Assembly (NCBI GenBank): GCA_004431415.1
Contig: QPMI01000236.1
Span: 1 to 64,000, forward strand
DNA length: 64,000 nucleotides
From: Cyanophora paradoxa
Taxonomy: Eukaryota > Glaucocystophyceae > Cyanophorales > Cyanophoraceae
Reading direction: 5' to 3'
A program made the translations under genes and the position numbers. Shown here piece by piece: positions 1 to 10,523 of this stretch (position 1 is the first letter of the stretch; the number at the start of each line of letters is the position of its first letter). Below the pieces are notes generated by a model that did not search any database, had not been told where the DNA came from, and worked only from the letters and a program-made list of their open reading frames with translations.

Positions 1-217
1 TATGGGCGAAATCTGTGATCTGATCTTTGGTGTGAGTATGGGCAAAATCTGTGATTTGCGCTTTTGTGGAGTATGGGCGAAATCTGTTATTGGTCTTTTG
101 TGTGAGTATGGGCGAAATCTGTTATTTGGTCTTTTGGTGTGGAGTATGGGCAAAAAAATGTAATCTGGGCTTTTGTGTGAGTATGGGCAAAATCTGTAAT
201 CTGGGCTTTTGTGTGAG
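1..217. repeat. Tandem repeat, about six units of 35-38 bases
   Basis: Six imperfect units each begin TATGGGCAAAATCTG (or GGGCGAAATCTG) and end in TTTTGTGTGAG. They start at about 1, 37, 72, 107, 145 and 182. Unit length varies from 35 to 38 bases, so the array is not kept in one reading frame. It probably continues left of the window. On the minus strand it reads as HTHTKAQITDFA-like repeats just past the LamG-like end of the neighbouring gene, so it may be a degenerated coding tail or a non-coding satellite. There are no unique spacers between units, so it is not a CRISPR array. Confidence 0.85.
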
Positions 218-3200
218 TGTGATTTTGAATCCAACCTTGAACCACATTAGAGGTTGGATGATGTGGTAAATTTGCATTGCTTGTACTGTAAGGTAATCTA
301 TTACAGTTATCAGGTGAGGTTATTTTTAATCCTCTGTAAATATTCAGAGTCTGGGTATGAGTGAATCCATATTTTTGTTGAATGTAATACCTCACAGCAT
401 TCTTTTCAGAAGTTGTCAAAGCCCTATTGAAAACAATCAACTCGGAAATACCACCATTCACAATATTACCAAATCCGAAATGATTGACAGTATTATCTGG
501 TAGATAATTCGTTCCTACAAGTGTTGAATATCTTACTCATTTAACCCGACTGTGTAGCTGTTGGGAGTAATGTTTGGTCAGTGTAATACCATGTATTTAT
601 TAAAGAAGAACCGTAATAACTGGGCGGTTTGGGATACTCCATTAATAGTAAACTGGTTCATTCCAATAGCAGTAGAAGATGTTGCCCCATAATAACAATA
701 TCGTGATGGAGAGGCGCTTCTGTAAAGTCTCAAATGAACTTGCATAGAAGAGGTAGTTGGATGATATTTCCCACAAAGAAAAATGTAAGCCCATTTGAGA
801 AATCAATAGTTCTTGCAGCAAGGTATATGCATAAAAAGTGCCTGTTGGGTTTGAAACACTAATTTGGTTGTTGATTTCGGGATTGGTGTAATAGGAACTG
901 GCTCCGGAGATAAACATGTCTGGAACAACTGAATTTGGGACTCTACTTATTATAGTTGTAAACATTGCTGATTGACCTGGTTGTCCTGATGCCTCCAAGC
1001 AAAAATGCAATTGAGATATTTAATGCTGGATCAAAGCTTGCTGGGACATCATACCATTCTCTGTAAAGTTGATTTATGGTATTAAAATTACATGAACCAA
1101 CCGTAAGAATTCCATTCACTTTTAGGTTGCTGGTCTCTATGTTGCTACTGTAAATATTACTATTACCGTAAGATCTCCTGTGATTGTCCACCAACAAGCG
1201 GGAGATATTTGATAATTCCACCGCAAGTTCAGGTTTTGTTACATAATTTCCAAGCATCGCAAGAGTTACGAAATTAACGAGAATTACAGCCGTTAGGTAA
1301 TCCTCTGTGACCACTCTCGAAATAGTCTCATTGTGATATTCTTTGCAGCCATCTCTGATTGGCTTCCAGAACCCCACCATAGTTTGTTTTAATCCATGCA
1401 AGCTCTGCCCTCCCATAGTTATCATTTGCAGTTCCACTATGGAATGTAGAATATTTATCTCGACTGAATACTATCATTGGTCTTGAGCCATCTAAGCTGC
1501 TTACATCTGCTACATGAACCTGTATAGCAGAGTTGTAATTTTGTAGGTTGCTGGGTCTGTTGGGACTCTGAATGTATCTGTGGGAATGTCAGCCTCCATG
1601 TAGCTTGACACAAAGATATTTGGTATGGTTGCTCCTGGTGGTGGTGGGGTTTCAAAAGAGCCTGGTAATGTCCTAATATGAAGTGGTCCTCTCATAGCTG
1701 AATTCGCAAGTGTCCCATTCACATGTACATAGTGTTCATTCAAAAGATTCTTTCAGGGACATTGCAAGTCTGGTAAAGAGAAACCCCAAGTTATCAAGAG
1801 GCTCTACCTTTGCAAATTCTGGTTGGTCATTGATCTCATCCCAAATATGTTCATGTTTGCTTGGTGGGAACTCAGTAGGTATCCCATCAATTTCACCCCA
1901 ATCATGCCTGTGATCCTCTGGTGGATACTTTTGAGGTTTGCCTAAGATCTCATCCCAATCATGATTGTGATCCTCTGGGGATACTTTGCAGGTTTATTAT
2001 TAATTTGTTCATAATCAGGAAAGAACTCCCAGATCTCAGGTCGAAATCCATCTGGTAATAATTCCTCATGGGTTCATAAGGTTGCTCATAGTCAACAACT
2101 GGTGGATCATGACCATCTGGTAAATACTCCTCATCAGGTTCATAGTTCTGCTCATACTCATACTCTTGAGGATCTAAGCCATCTGGTAGTATCTCCTCCT
2201 CATTGGGTCATACTGATCATATTCATATTCTTGTGGGTCAAAACCATCTGGTAAATACTCCTCCTCATCTGGAACGAATTGATATTCATCAAGCTCTAAA
2301 ATATCGACTTCAGGAGGTAAATACTGCTCATCTATTTGCTTTCTGGGTTCAATTATCGGTTTATTGCGAACTTGCTCCCAACTAACAATATGCTGCCCAA
2401 AGGCTACATCTTCAGTTGCTGTGTATTCTCTCCAGGCTGCTTCTTTGGTGTTAAATCGGTGATCCCATGGAAGAGGGAAGGGAACTGGACAGGTCCATAA
2501 TACTCAAAGATCTCTCTTATGGTCTTCTCACTTACAAGCTTCTCACCATTTGCATACACATTACTGCCATGGATATTTCGCCATTGCCTGGTTCGAATTC
2601 CAAGGTCTTTCACATTGCTATACAAAGGCAAAAGGTGCCTATCCATTTCGACTAAATCAGGATGTAAATGGATTGCTACTGGTTGACTGGGGCTACTGTT
2701 GATTGTAATTGATGGCTTTTTTTGATGGACATCTTTTGGAGTAAAGAACCCAAAAGGCTCATTCTTGCAAAGTCATATGTAATATCCTTTGGTAGACATC
2801 ATTTGTGTAGGAGACCTGATTTGTGTTGGCAATGGGACCCACTTGCAATACTTGGGGGACCTCAGCTTTTGCAGTGCTGCCCTCATTGTAAATTCGCAAA
2901 GCTGTGTTCTGTTTGCCCTGCTCATCTTGAACATTGAAAATCATCGACCACTATCGAACCTGGAAGGTATATCTGGTGAGTGCCACTGGTTTTTAGTTTC
3001 CTAGGTCTCCTTCTTGTTGCTTTGATCTCTGCCACTTGGTTTGCTTTCACATTACCCAAACTAAAAGCAACACTGACCTCCTCTTTATCTGGATCGGTTT
3101 GATTCACAGATAAAGCATGCTCCCTTGATTGAGTCTTTGATGAATTATCAGAGCTGTGGTCAATCGAAACTGAACCCTTTACTTTAATATTATCAAAGTT

Positions 3201-3320
3201 CACATGCTTGGTGCTGCTTGCATTATCATCTTGAATGGTTTCTAGATTGGGTGGTAATTGAAGCTCATGGCTTTTACTATATGGATTTATAAAATTCTGA
3301 TAAGTAAAAGATGCTCTCAA
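87..3320 (-). pseudogene. PLV surface/fibre-like protein, frame-broken, with acidic repeats and LamG-like C-terminus
   Basis: Minus-strand coding signal runs from about 3320 to 87 but is spread over at least six frame segments, so the gene is broken or carries sequence errors. The N-terminal part (3320-2922) is hydrophilic. A middle part (about 2330-1930) encodes acidic repeats built around EEYLPDG and QEYEYDQ. A proline-rich linker (PPPPGA, near 1640) follows. The C-terminal part includes LIVFNRALTTSEKNAVRYYI near 440-380, which is typical of the last strand and helix of concanavalin/LamG-like domains. In such elements this kind of protein usually decorates the virion and binds hosts; that role is inferred. 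No catalytic motif is visible. The gene converges on nothing to its left inside the window and diverges from the patatin gene. Confidence 0.5.
1930..2330. repeat. Degenerate repeats encoding acidic tyrosine-rich units
   Basis: Four imperfect units share CATCTGGTAAATACTCCTC and CATACTCATACTCTTG blocks, spaced roughly 60-90 bases apart. Read on the minus strand they encode EEYLPDG-(F/L/H)DPQEYEY-like units rich in Asp, Glu and Tyr. They lie inside the broken surface-protein gene and probably form an extended acidic linker. Confidence 0.65.
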
Positions 3321-4813
3321 GGTCGTTTTAAGTCTTTCTGGCGGGGGTGCAAGGGCATTATCATAACCAGGCTGCTAAAAGAAATCGAAAATCGAACTGG
3401 CAGAAGAGTAATCGATCTTGTGGATCTTGTAAGTGGAACTTCCACTGGTGGGATCATTGCAATAGGTTTGAATATCAGGCATCCTGATAAACCAGGTGAA
3501 CCTAAACTGACAGCAAACGATTTACACAATATTTACCTAACTCAACTGCCCTTGATTTTCGCAAATCCTCGAAATATCATCGAAAATGCCCTTTTTAATA
3601 CAAAATATGATGTGGGACCTTGGAGACTGCAATTAATTCAGTTACTGGTGAATCACTAATACAGGATTCCCTAAAGGACATTGTGATTACATCCTTTGAT
3701 ACTCAGAATATGAAACCAATATTTATCACAAATGACAACAACTACAACTTTATGCCTTGTAAGATTGCTGCTAGGGCTACTTCTGCTGCTCCTACATATT
3801 TCTCTCCTGTAAGCATTGTTGATTTCAATCGGGGAGTATTTGTCTGTCTCATTGATGGTGCCATTTCGGGAAACAATAATCCCAGTGTGTGTGGTTACAG
3901 CCATGCAAAGAAGATTTACAGTGATGATGATGATATAATAGTAATAAGTATCTCTTGTGGTGAGGTGGACCCACATTTAGAGTCTGATTATGTGGGTTAT
4001 GCTTATGAGACTGTGAACAGCTGGGGAATTCTCTCATGGATTGCCTCAACAGATGGAAGCCCATTGATTAACATGCTCATGGCTGCAAGTGAGCTTTCTG
4101 CCCTTGATAAGATGGAGGAGTTGTTACCCTACAACTATGATCAAGATTATGGTAGATACTATAGGCTATCGGTCCCTCTTCCAAACCATATAGTTAGCTC
4201 CTTGATGACACTTCTAAAATCCCAGATATGCTTTCTTTCACAGAAACCTACATTGCAGCAAACAATGATATGATCAATAAGCTTTGCAGCCTACTAGTAG
4301 CAAACTATGAACTAAAGAACCCTTCAAAGGCTTACATTTCATCCACTCTCACTACATCACCACCTTTGGATGCTAATTGGTATCAGCTTGCAGATGATGC
4401 CTTCACTGCCTCATCCTCTGTGACAGGTAAAGAGCCTTTCATGGCTAGACCTTCAGCATTTGGCTGGGAAGCTGGAGCCTATGCTCCTGAGCAGATATGG
4501 GAAACCCCACTGAATACCTTCAAGTTGCTTTCCCATACACTTTTGAACTCTCCTCTGTGATTGCCTATGGCTCAGGGGACACCAATGCTTTTATTAAGAC
4601 TTTCAATGTGGCAACATCCACTGATGGGATCAACTGGTCTTTTATTCGATCAGATGGCAAAACAAAATATATGTCTGTGAGAACATTAACAATGCTCACA
4701 ACTCTGGTGATGTGGCTCTATTGAGTGGGTTCCCTCTCAGCATCAAGGATGCTTTTTACATAGGTTTTTCTCTCAGAATTAAATATATTCGCATTTATCC
4801 CTTGTGTATGTGA
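3300..4813 (+). pseudogene. Patatin-like phospholipase joined to an F5/8-type C-like domain, frame-broken
   Basis: Three to four overlapping frames together encode one protein. The oxyanion-hole motif LSLSGGG is followed by CKGIIITRLLKEIENRTGR, but the two parts lie in different frames that meet at a run of five G (about 3345). The nucleophile motif GTSTGG (GxSxG, about 3436) and the dyad motif DGA (about 3856) are both present, so the Ser-Asp pair of the patatin family can be seen. Downstream (about 4320-4813) comes a beta-rich domain with STDGINWSF and a final KYIRIYPL, typical of discoidin/F5/8 type C ends. Patatins hydrolyse acyl-lipid esters, so a role in membrane entry or exit by the virus is plausible but inferred. 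It converges tail to tail with the minus-strand penton gene, 35 bases away. No in-frame ATG is clear at the 5' end. Confidence 0.72.
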
Positions 4814-4848
4814 ATGCTCCACAATGAGAGTTGACTTTACAGGTGCCT

Positions 4849-5779
4849 TTATTCGATAAACTCCAACTGAAAAGAATTATCGATTCCATTCATATCAATC
4901 AGTTCACCAAAGTAATCTTTAAACTCCACAGTGAGTTCCCTTATCACCAGGTTTCTGTCATTTATCTGAATGAATTCTGCATGTTCACCACTATGGTAAA
5001 CATAGCCACCTATATCCTTACTCAATTGCAATCTAAGGATTGCCCCTGGTTATGTGGTTGCGATTTCGGAATTATATTGTGTCTGCTGGCAAAAGGGGCA
5101 AGCTCTTTAATATGCATGTACAGATACTGCTCAGCATTCATATCAGACATCTTATTACTGGTGAAATAATACTGCAAGGGCTTTGAGGAGAGTCTGGGTC
5201 CTGAAAAGGTGGTTCCCCATGCTGGGTGATCAGGTGTAATAGGTTTGCCATCATACTTTAACAGGTTCTCAGGTCGATAGGGTGATCCACCAACAGGAGG
5301 AGTGCTATAATACCCATTGGTGTATTCAGTAGAACTCACACCCAAAAGCTTCCCTATTCTCTGGTTGCTTGCAATAAAACGAAACTCATGGTTGCTGTAA
5401 AACTCCACTTTATAGGTAGTTGGGTTATAGAATATCTTGAACTCAAAAGCTACTGTTTTGCCTGCAATGGTTTGGAAGCTTGAATAGTTCAGCCCATAAT
5501 TATAAGGGTGTGTTACCCCAAAATGACCCTGATTGATGTAGCCACTGGGAAGGGATACACTTGTTGTGTGATCACTTGGTTATATGAACCATCTTGGTAA
5601 TTAAACTGAACTGTTAGATGATCAGTTCCCACACTGTTATAGATGCTGTTTGGAATCTCTGCATATAGAACCCTGCATTCCCTTGGTCTCTCTACTGGAG
5701 TTGTGAGGGTGACCCTGTAAGAGTTTTCATTTTGTCCTTGGCTTCTATCCCTGCTATCAATATTAACGAGCCGGTTCAT
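4849..5779 (-). pseudogene. Penton/minor-capsid-like protein, copy 1 (frame-broken)
   Basis: Starts at the ATG at 5779 with MNRLVNIDSRDR, a start seen in jelly-roll minor capsid (penton-like) proteins of PLVs and related viruses. The N-terminal segment contains RECRVLYAEIPNSIYN. After a frame change near 5520 the reading continues to about 5022, then changes again and ends at 4849 with a conserved tail (LTVEFKDYFGELIDMNGIDN, then SFQLEFIE). Total coding length would be about 310 residues. It is a diverged paralogue of the gene that starts at 5809 on the other strand: both share the NSIxN core and the F-x-V-x-x-(x)-G/N-x-x-ID tail. It probably builds the capsid vertex, by family knowledge. Two frame breaks mean either decay or assembly indels. 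Confidence 0.6.
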
Positions 5780-5808
5780 TTTAATATATAAATATAGATA
5801 AAAGAAGA
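5780..5808. promoter_or_regulatory. 29-bp bidirectional promoter between the two penton-like genes
   Basis: Only 29 bases, almost all A/T, separate the divergent ATGs at 5779 (minus) and 5809 (plus). On the plus strand it reads GATAAAAGAAG before ATG. On the minus strand it reads TATATTAAA directly before ATG. Both fit the A-rich box seen just upstream of most ORFs in this element. Confidence 0.5.
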
Positions 5809-6866
5809 ATGCCTGTGGATTACATCGAGGTTAGCTCATTTAATACAATCTCTGGTGATGGTCCCACATCAAGCTTTGTGGCTAGACTCCCAGTAGTTAT
5901 GAGAATGTGAGGGCTGTGAGACTGGTCTCAGCCGAATTTTATAACAGTATCCCTATGGTGAGTGGTGAAACAAAGCAGGAGATGTGACAGTTGACAATGC
6001 ATTTAGCATTTATTATTCTGAACAAACTCCTGGAGCTGGAAGCTCAGGAATTCCAACAGTTCGCCCAGCTGCTGACTATGAACAATGGAAACAATTCATT
6101 ATAAGTCGAAACACCCCATCCAAAGCCACCAGCAACTGGTGAATGTAATTAACTCTAAATTCGAAGGCAGAAATCCCCAACCATCCATTCGCTGCAAATG
6201 GGATGAATCACTGAAACGAATTATATTCCACTCAGCAGTACCATTTTACTTGGCTTTCTCAGTAGCTGTGAACCCAAGCCAACAAACAATCCAAAAGCTG
6301 TTGAGTTCAGCTAGACTGCTGGGTCTTGATCCTGGAAGATATGGTAACTCCCAATCCAATCACAGGTCTATGATGCTCTCACTGATGGAATCTTTACTGG
6401 TGGTCGCGTGAATGGCATTATATCTTCTTTTGAGCCTGAGAAGACCAGGGACAGTGTTTTGTTTGTGAGAGTAAAGGAGCTGGTGATCTGGTGCAATGTG
6501 GGGATGGTCTTCTGACTGGTTACTTTCACAAAATAGTGGTCCCTGATAAAGACTATGGTGAGCATGTTGTTTACAATTCAACAGAAGCTCACCCACTTTA
6601 CAAATACTATAATAAAAAGGTTGGATTATCCACTTTCTCGGTTGATATTGTAAATGCTATTAATGAACCAATTGATTTTGAGGGTCAACCTGTTCATCTT
6701 ACCTTTGAAATTCGCTATGGTGATGAGCCAGCTGGGACCCAGTTTATGAATACTTCAAGATGCGAATGTCACAGCTTCACCCTTCCTATCCAGTTATTAC
6801 AAACTTCGCATAAATTAAGGATCATTGGTAGATTTTTTATGTTGCAGTATAATAAAAGAGAATATA
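5809..6866 (+). pseudogene. Penton/minor-capsid-like protein, copy 2 (frame-broken)
   Basis: The ATG at 5809 follows the promoter-like box. The first segment (MPVDYIEVSSFNTISGDGPT) breaks near 5902 and continues in another frame as YENVRAVRLVSAEFYNSIP, matching the core of copy 1. Further segments lie at 6085-6411 and 6491-about 6840. The last carries FSVDIVNAINEPIDFEGQPV, then HLTFEIRY, the same tail pattern as copy 1. The reading runs into the start of the major capsid gene at 6867, so the true stop is probably hidden by one more indel. A role as a capsid vertex or minor capsid protein is inferred from the family-like motifs and the position next to the major capsid gene. Confidence 0.58.
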
Positions 6867-8236
6867 ATGGATATCACTTCCACTCTTCAAAGACTTTCGC
6901 TGAAAGAAGCCCTAACAACCCCAGAAGAGGCGAAAGCCTTTTTCCTGGATAACTCCCTTATGCTTGGTCTCGAATCCAAATCTAAGCCAGTTCTAGTTGT
7001 TGTGAATCCCAGCAATACTTTTGAGAATAATGTTGGAAATCGCATTTCCTTCAAGCTACCTCGCTACAATTTCTGTGGAAAACTCGAACTTGCTTTCGAC
7101 CTTCCAGCCATCACGTTTGCTGGTGATACTGACCTAGTTCGCAATGGATACACTCGCCCAGTTGGTGCTTTAGTTCAGCGACTTGAAATTACCTATGGAT
7201 CTTACACCTACCATATTCCATCTGATTTCCTTGCTCATTTCCCCCTGGTCTATTATTCGGAGGATCAACTAGCTAAAAAGAAGCGATCAATGGGCATGGT
7301 TCATGGCATCCCTGCTCATGGAACCAACCGCCTTGGTGGCTCATTCTTTGTTGAAATCCCTGTGCCTTGGCTAAATCACTACCTTCCCCTTGGTGCTTTA
7401 TCTGGTGAAATGGTTGTTACTGTTTGGTTTAAGGATGCTGGAAAGGGTTATGTTGAAACTTCCTATGGTGGTCGCTCTCTCCCTGTTGTTGGTGGGACAG
7501 TTGCTGATAAGACAGAAGATGATGGTCTTGGTGATACTGCTAATGCCACACTTGCCCATGTTGGTCAAAATATCACAACTTTCAGTCTTGGTGCAACAAC
7601 TCCTGTTATTTCTATTACTTCTCCTCGCCTTTACATGCATGCTATTAATGTTTCTGATGAGCTTTTCGCTACTGTCATTGAAAAGGTTAAGACAACTGGC
7701 ATGGCTATTCCCTCCCTTGATATTGGATTTGTAGATGCTAGTGCTTTCCCTGCCAAGGGCAATGCCCAACCCAATCGAATTAACCTCTCTCAAATCTCAG
7801 GTCTTGTATATGCTCTGCTTGTTTCAGTTCGTGATCATGAAACTGTTGACAAATCCAATGGCTCCACAGTGTTCTTAAGACCTATGCCAACTCCAAAGAC
7901 ATAACATTTACAACTGAAATAAATGGTCAGCGACTTTTTGCCACTGAGCCAATTTCCCTACTCAAAGGTGCTGAGCTAATTGCTGATGCCTTCAAATGCT
8001 CTAACATGGATAAGGTTGCTGATCGCTATGTCCTCTCAGGACTCCCATTCTGTCTTGATGGAGAAAAGGCAATTCGAAATATTGCCCAGTCTGGTTATGT
8101 TGATTTAACAAATTCCTCTTCTTCCTTCCTCACCCTCTACATGCCCTCAGATAAGGTAATCGATGTTAATGTTCGCGCTCTCATGCATAGCTTTATTATT
8201 GTCGACAAAGATGGTTTACGCAGAATTAATTTATAG
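6867..8236 (+). CDS. MCP: Major capsid protein (double jelly-roll type), one frame break
   Basis: The ATG at 6867 is chosen because the TAATAAAAGAGA box lies just upstream; the frame is open 14 codons further. The first 346 residues run to a stop at 7904. The same protein then continues one frame away from about 7880 (KTYANSKDITFTTEINGQRL) to the stop at 8236, giving about 456 residues. That is the usual size for PLV and Polinton capsid proteins. Glycine- and beta-rich sequence, a segment like GNRISFKLPRYNFCGKLELA near the N-terminus, and its place between penton-like and packaging ATPase genes support the call. The break needs one missing base near TTAAG at about 7877. The flanking sequence is not a canonical slippery heptamer, so an indel is more likely than programmed frameshifting. 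Confidence 0.75.
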
Positions 8237-8301
8237 ATTGTTACGATTTTCAGTCTCCCTGCATTATTTTTATATGTCTTTATTAAGAAAGATATACAAC
8301 A

Positions 8302-9084
8302 ATGACTGATTTGGATGAATTTGTGGCTGGTGAAATGATAGAACCACCATTTCGTGTATTGGCAATAGGAAAATCAGCAACTGGTAAATCAGAAGCTGTA
8401 AAGTATTGGTTAAAGCAATTACATGATGCCAAAAAGATTGATGTTGTATTAGTTGTGAGTGGAACCAGCTTCAATCATTTCTGGGATAAAGTGGCAACAC
8501 TGCAACTGGGAAAATGGGATGCCCCTTACATTGCTAAATTGCTAGATGAGAGGCAAGAGAAAATAGAGAAAGGTGAACCTGTTAACCAATTGTGTGTGGT
8601 TTTAGATGATTTAATCGATAATGAGATAGTCGATCTCACAAGGGATAAAATAATCGGATCTCTGTATTCCAGAGGTCGCCATTCGAAAATATCCATTATC
8701 TGCATCACACAAAAGCTAAGAAAAGTCTCTTCGACTATTCGAGTAAATTCGGATTATGCAATGTTTCTAAGTGCTGCAAATCGCAAAGAACTGGAAGCCA
8801 TAGAGGAAGAATACAATATAATGCGAAATAAAGAGGATTTCTACAAGATGTTTGAAGAGTATGTTCACTCCTATCAGTATATCATTTGGTCCTCTGCAAA
8901 CTACTCAGTTAAATACTATGTAGATAAAGCTGAGCTTGTGAAAGATTTCCCATTTCCTCGCTTCCACAGGAAGCCAAAAAAGAAAGAAGATGAACTGAAA
9001 CCACCAGAGAAAGAGGAAGCCCCCAAAGAAGTGAAAAGCCAAGTCCATAGCAATAAATTGATGCGATATAAACGCGGTTTATAA
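8302..9084 (+). CDS. Genome-packaging ATPase (FtsK-HerA / A32-like)
   Basis: Intact 260-residue ORF. The Walker A motif GKSATGKS is at residues 23-30 and the Walker B segment LCVVLDD at about 97-103. A conserved TQK follows the SRGRHSKISIICI strand, as expected of the sensor region in this family. The C-terminal 60 residues are Lys/Pro/Glu-rich. The size is typical of PLV, virophage and Polinton packaging ATPases, which drive DNA into the empty capsid. The start is set by the ATG after TATTAAGAAAGATATACAAC. It follows the major capsid gene on the same strand, as in many related elements. Codon use and A/T bias match the element and differ from the host genes to the right. Confidence 0.88.
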   Translation: MTDLDEFVAGEMIEPPFRVLAIGKSATGKSEAVKYWLKQLHDAKKIDVVLVVSGTSFNHFWDKVATLQLGKWDAPYIAKLLDERQEKIEKGEPVNQLCVVLDDLIDNEIVDLTRDKIIGSLYSRGRHSKISIICITQKLRKVSSTIRVNSDYAMFLSAANRKELEAIEEEYNIMRNKEDFYKMFEEYVHSYQYIIWSSANYSVKYYVDKAELVKDFPFPRFHRKPKKKEDELKPPEKEEAPKEVKSQVHSNKLMRYKRGL

Positions 9085-9112
9085 AATTATCTCTCATTCT
9101 AATAAAGATACA

Positions 9113-9847
9113 ATGCCTCCCAAACGAAAGATAGGGATCCCAGCTGGGGCTGTTGGCTATTCAGGTGGTGGAAACAATGGATCCATTAACACAGACCCAC
9201 TGAAATTCAATGGTATGAATGAAGTGAAGCCCTCTCAACAACAAGAAGACCCCCTCAATGCTGCCTATGAGGAATCATTTGATGACAAAGCCCCACAGGC
9301 TTCAACCAGTGACCAACTCAACATTTCACCTGAAGCCTCAAAGATGAAGGCTGTTGCTGAGGGAGCCAGGCGAATTATTGGTGCTGCTGATGATAAAGGT
9401 TTAGGCTTGCAAGATCTATCACTGGCTCGCAAAGGTGAGGGTCTCAGTAAAGAATCAGACAAGGTAATCCAGTCTATGGCTGGTGAAGTCACATATAAGA
9501 CTGCTCCCACTCAAAATATTCATCGAATTCCCAAGGCTCAATGGGATGAGATGACTGCTAAACTCAAAGATCTGGAAGCCAAATCAAGTGCCTTGGAGCA
9601 GTATGTTACTGAGAAGAAAGAGAGAGCCAAGCTAAAGGAGATGCTTCGAAAGGAAGTTTATAAAATGGGCATTACTGGTGTCCCAGATAAACAGTTTATT
9701 GCTAAGAAAGAGAACCAAATCGATGAGCAGGCAGTAGATGAAATGAAAACAAAGACCCAGAAGGGAACCATTGAACCTGGTGCCACTAAAGCTGAAGTAG
9801 AAAAGGGAGTAGCTCCCACAGTATATAAAAGACGAGTTTGGCTTTAA
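9113..9847 (+). CDS. Unknown probable virion protein, 244 residues
   Basis: Intact ORF of 244 residues whose ATG follows CTAATAAAGATACA. The N-terminus is basic and then glycine/asparagine-rich (GYSGGGNNGS). The middle is Ala/Ser/Gln-rich and probably disordered. Residues 145-190 look helical and charged, with EKKERAKLKEMLRKEVYKMG. The end is basic (YKRRVWL). No enzymatic motif or membrane segment is seen. It sits between the packaging ATPase and the small basic genes, where PLVs often carry minor structural proteins. A virion or scaffold role is inference from position and composition only. Confidence 0.6.
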   Translation: MPPKRKIGIPAGAVGYSGGGNNGSINTDPLKFNGMNEVKPSQQQEDPLNAAYEESFDDKAPQASTSDQLNISPEASKMKAVAEGARRIIGAADDKGLGLQDLSLARKGEGLSKESDKVIQSMAGEVTYKTAPTQNIHRIPKAQWDEMTAKLKDLEAKSSALEQYVTEKKERAKLKEMLRKEVYKMGITGVPDKQFIAKKENQIDEQAVDEMKTKTQKGTIEPGATKAEVEKGVAPTVYKRRVWL

Positions 9848-9869
9848 TTATCTCTGTTTTATTAGAGAC

Positions 9870-10142
9870 ATGGATATAATACGAAAGTTTTTCGAGATGT
9901 TCAGTCTGCATGTGGTGAGCAATTGCCACAGTGGATGCTGTGAGACAAGAGTGGAGTTTGAGATGTCAGATACTGAGGATAATGCCTCAGAAGCAAGAGA
10001 GAGAAGGAGGTCTACGATTTCTGTGGAGTCAATGCCAGCAGACCCCACAGAGTATACATATGAGCAACAGGAGTATCCAAGGAGAAGTTCTCTGCCAGCA
10101 GAAAACGTTTTCTCTGGGAATATAAATGGAGGACACTATTAG
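9870..10142 (+). CDS. Small hypothetical PLV protein, 90 residues
   Basis: ORF of 90 residues; the ATG follows TTTTATTAGAGAC, the element's start-proximal box. The first 25 residues are mildly hydrophobic (RKFFEMFSLHVV) with three cysteines by residue 24. The remainder is acidic and Ser/Arg-rich (DTEDNASEARERRRS). It overlaps the next ORF by 17 bases in a different frame, a compact arrangement typical of viral genomes. Function unknown. Confidence 0.45.
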   Translation: MDIIRKFFEMFSLHVVSNCHSGCCETRVEFEMSDTEDNASEARERRRSTISVESMPADPTEYTYEQQEYPRRSSLPAENVFSGNINGGHY

Positions 10143-10371
10143 TTTAATCGAGTTTACCAGTGATGAACCTGTTACTGAGGGTTCTATTAGACACATTCTA
10201 GCAATGCAGAAACGATATAGAGAGGACCCAGCATATAGAGAGTATAAAAAGCAGCAAGCCCTGGCATCCTATTATCGCAGAAAAGCCCAAAAAGAGGAGC
10301 AGAGACCCAGAGGTAGACCAATTAAATATTATTTGCCTACTGAAAGTAGCAATGGACCCCCAGGTCTATAA
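10126..10371 (+). CDS. Small basic protein with AT-hook-like tail, copy 1
   Basis: 81 residues. The second half is very basic and tyrosine-rich: YREDPAYREYKKQQALASYY, then RRKAQKEEQRP, ending in RGRPIKYYL, an AT-hook-like GRP core in a basic setting. The same plan (YRE..YRE.KK..AL.YY..K, then GRP.KY) recurs in the gene at 10524, so the two look like paralogues. AT-hooks bind the minor groove of A/T-rich DNA. DNA condensation in the capsid or transcriptional control are both possible and are inferences. The start is preceded by TATAA. Confidence 0.55.
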   Translation: MEDTISLIEFTSDEPVTEGSIRHILAMQKRYREDPAYREYKKQQALASYYRRKAQKEEQRPRGRPIKYYLPTESSNGPPGL

Positions 10372-10474
10372 GATAATTGAGAAAAAGCGGTCTCAGTATG
10401 CCACTGAGGCAGCTATAAAAGTTTACAGACAGGAACTGGTGTTCGCAACAAAAAATGACTTAAGGAAAAAGTAG
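10352..10474 (+). CDS. Overlapping mini-ORF, 40 residues
   Basis: A 40-codon ORF that begins 20 bases inside the end of the preceding gene and stops at 10474. It is highly charged (YKIIEKKRSQYA, then KVYRQELVFATKND). It could be a real small viral protein or a frameshifted remnant of another basic repeat unit. No homologue is recognised. Confidence 0.3.
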   Translation: MDPQVYKIIEKKRSQYATEAAIKVYRQELVFATKNDLRKK

Positions 10475-10523
10475 ATAGATTGTATTGAGGAAAAATTATT
10501 TTCGTATCTACTATTAAAGAGAA

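Noticed and set aside
1-217. CRISPR-like array
   Set aside because: Units are contiguous and imperfect with no unique spacers; it is a simple tandem repeat in a eukaryotic context.
7860-7910. Programmed frameshift in the capsid gene
   Set aside because: No canonical slippery heptamer or clear downstream structure, and the same kind of break occurs in many neighbouring genes; an indel is simpler.
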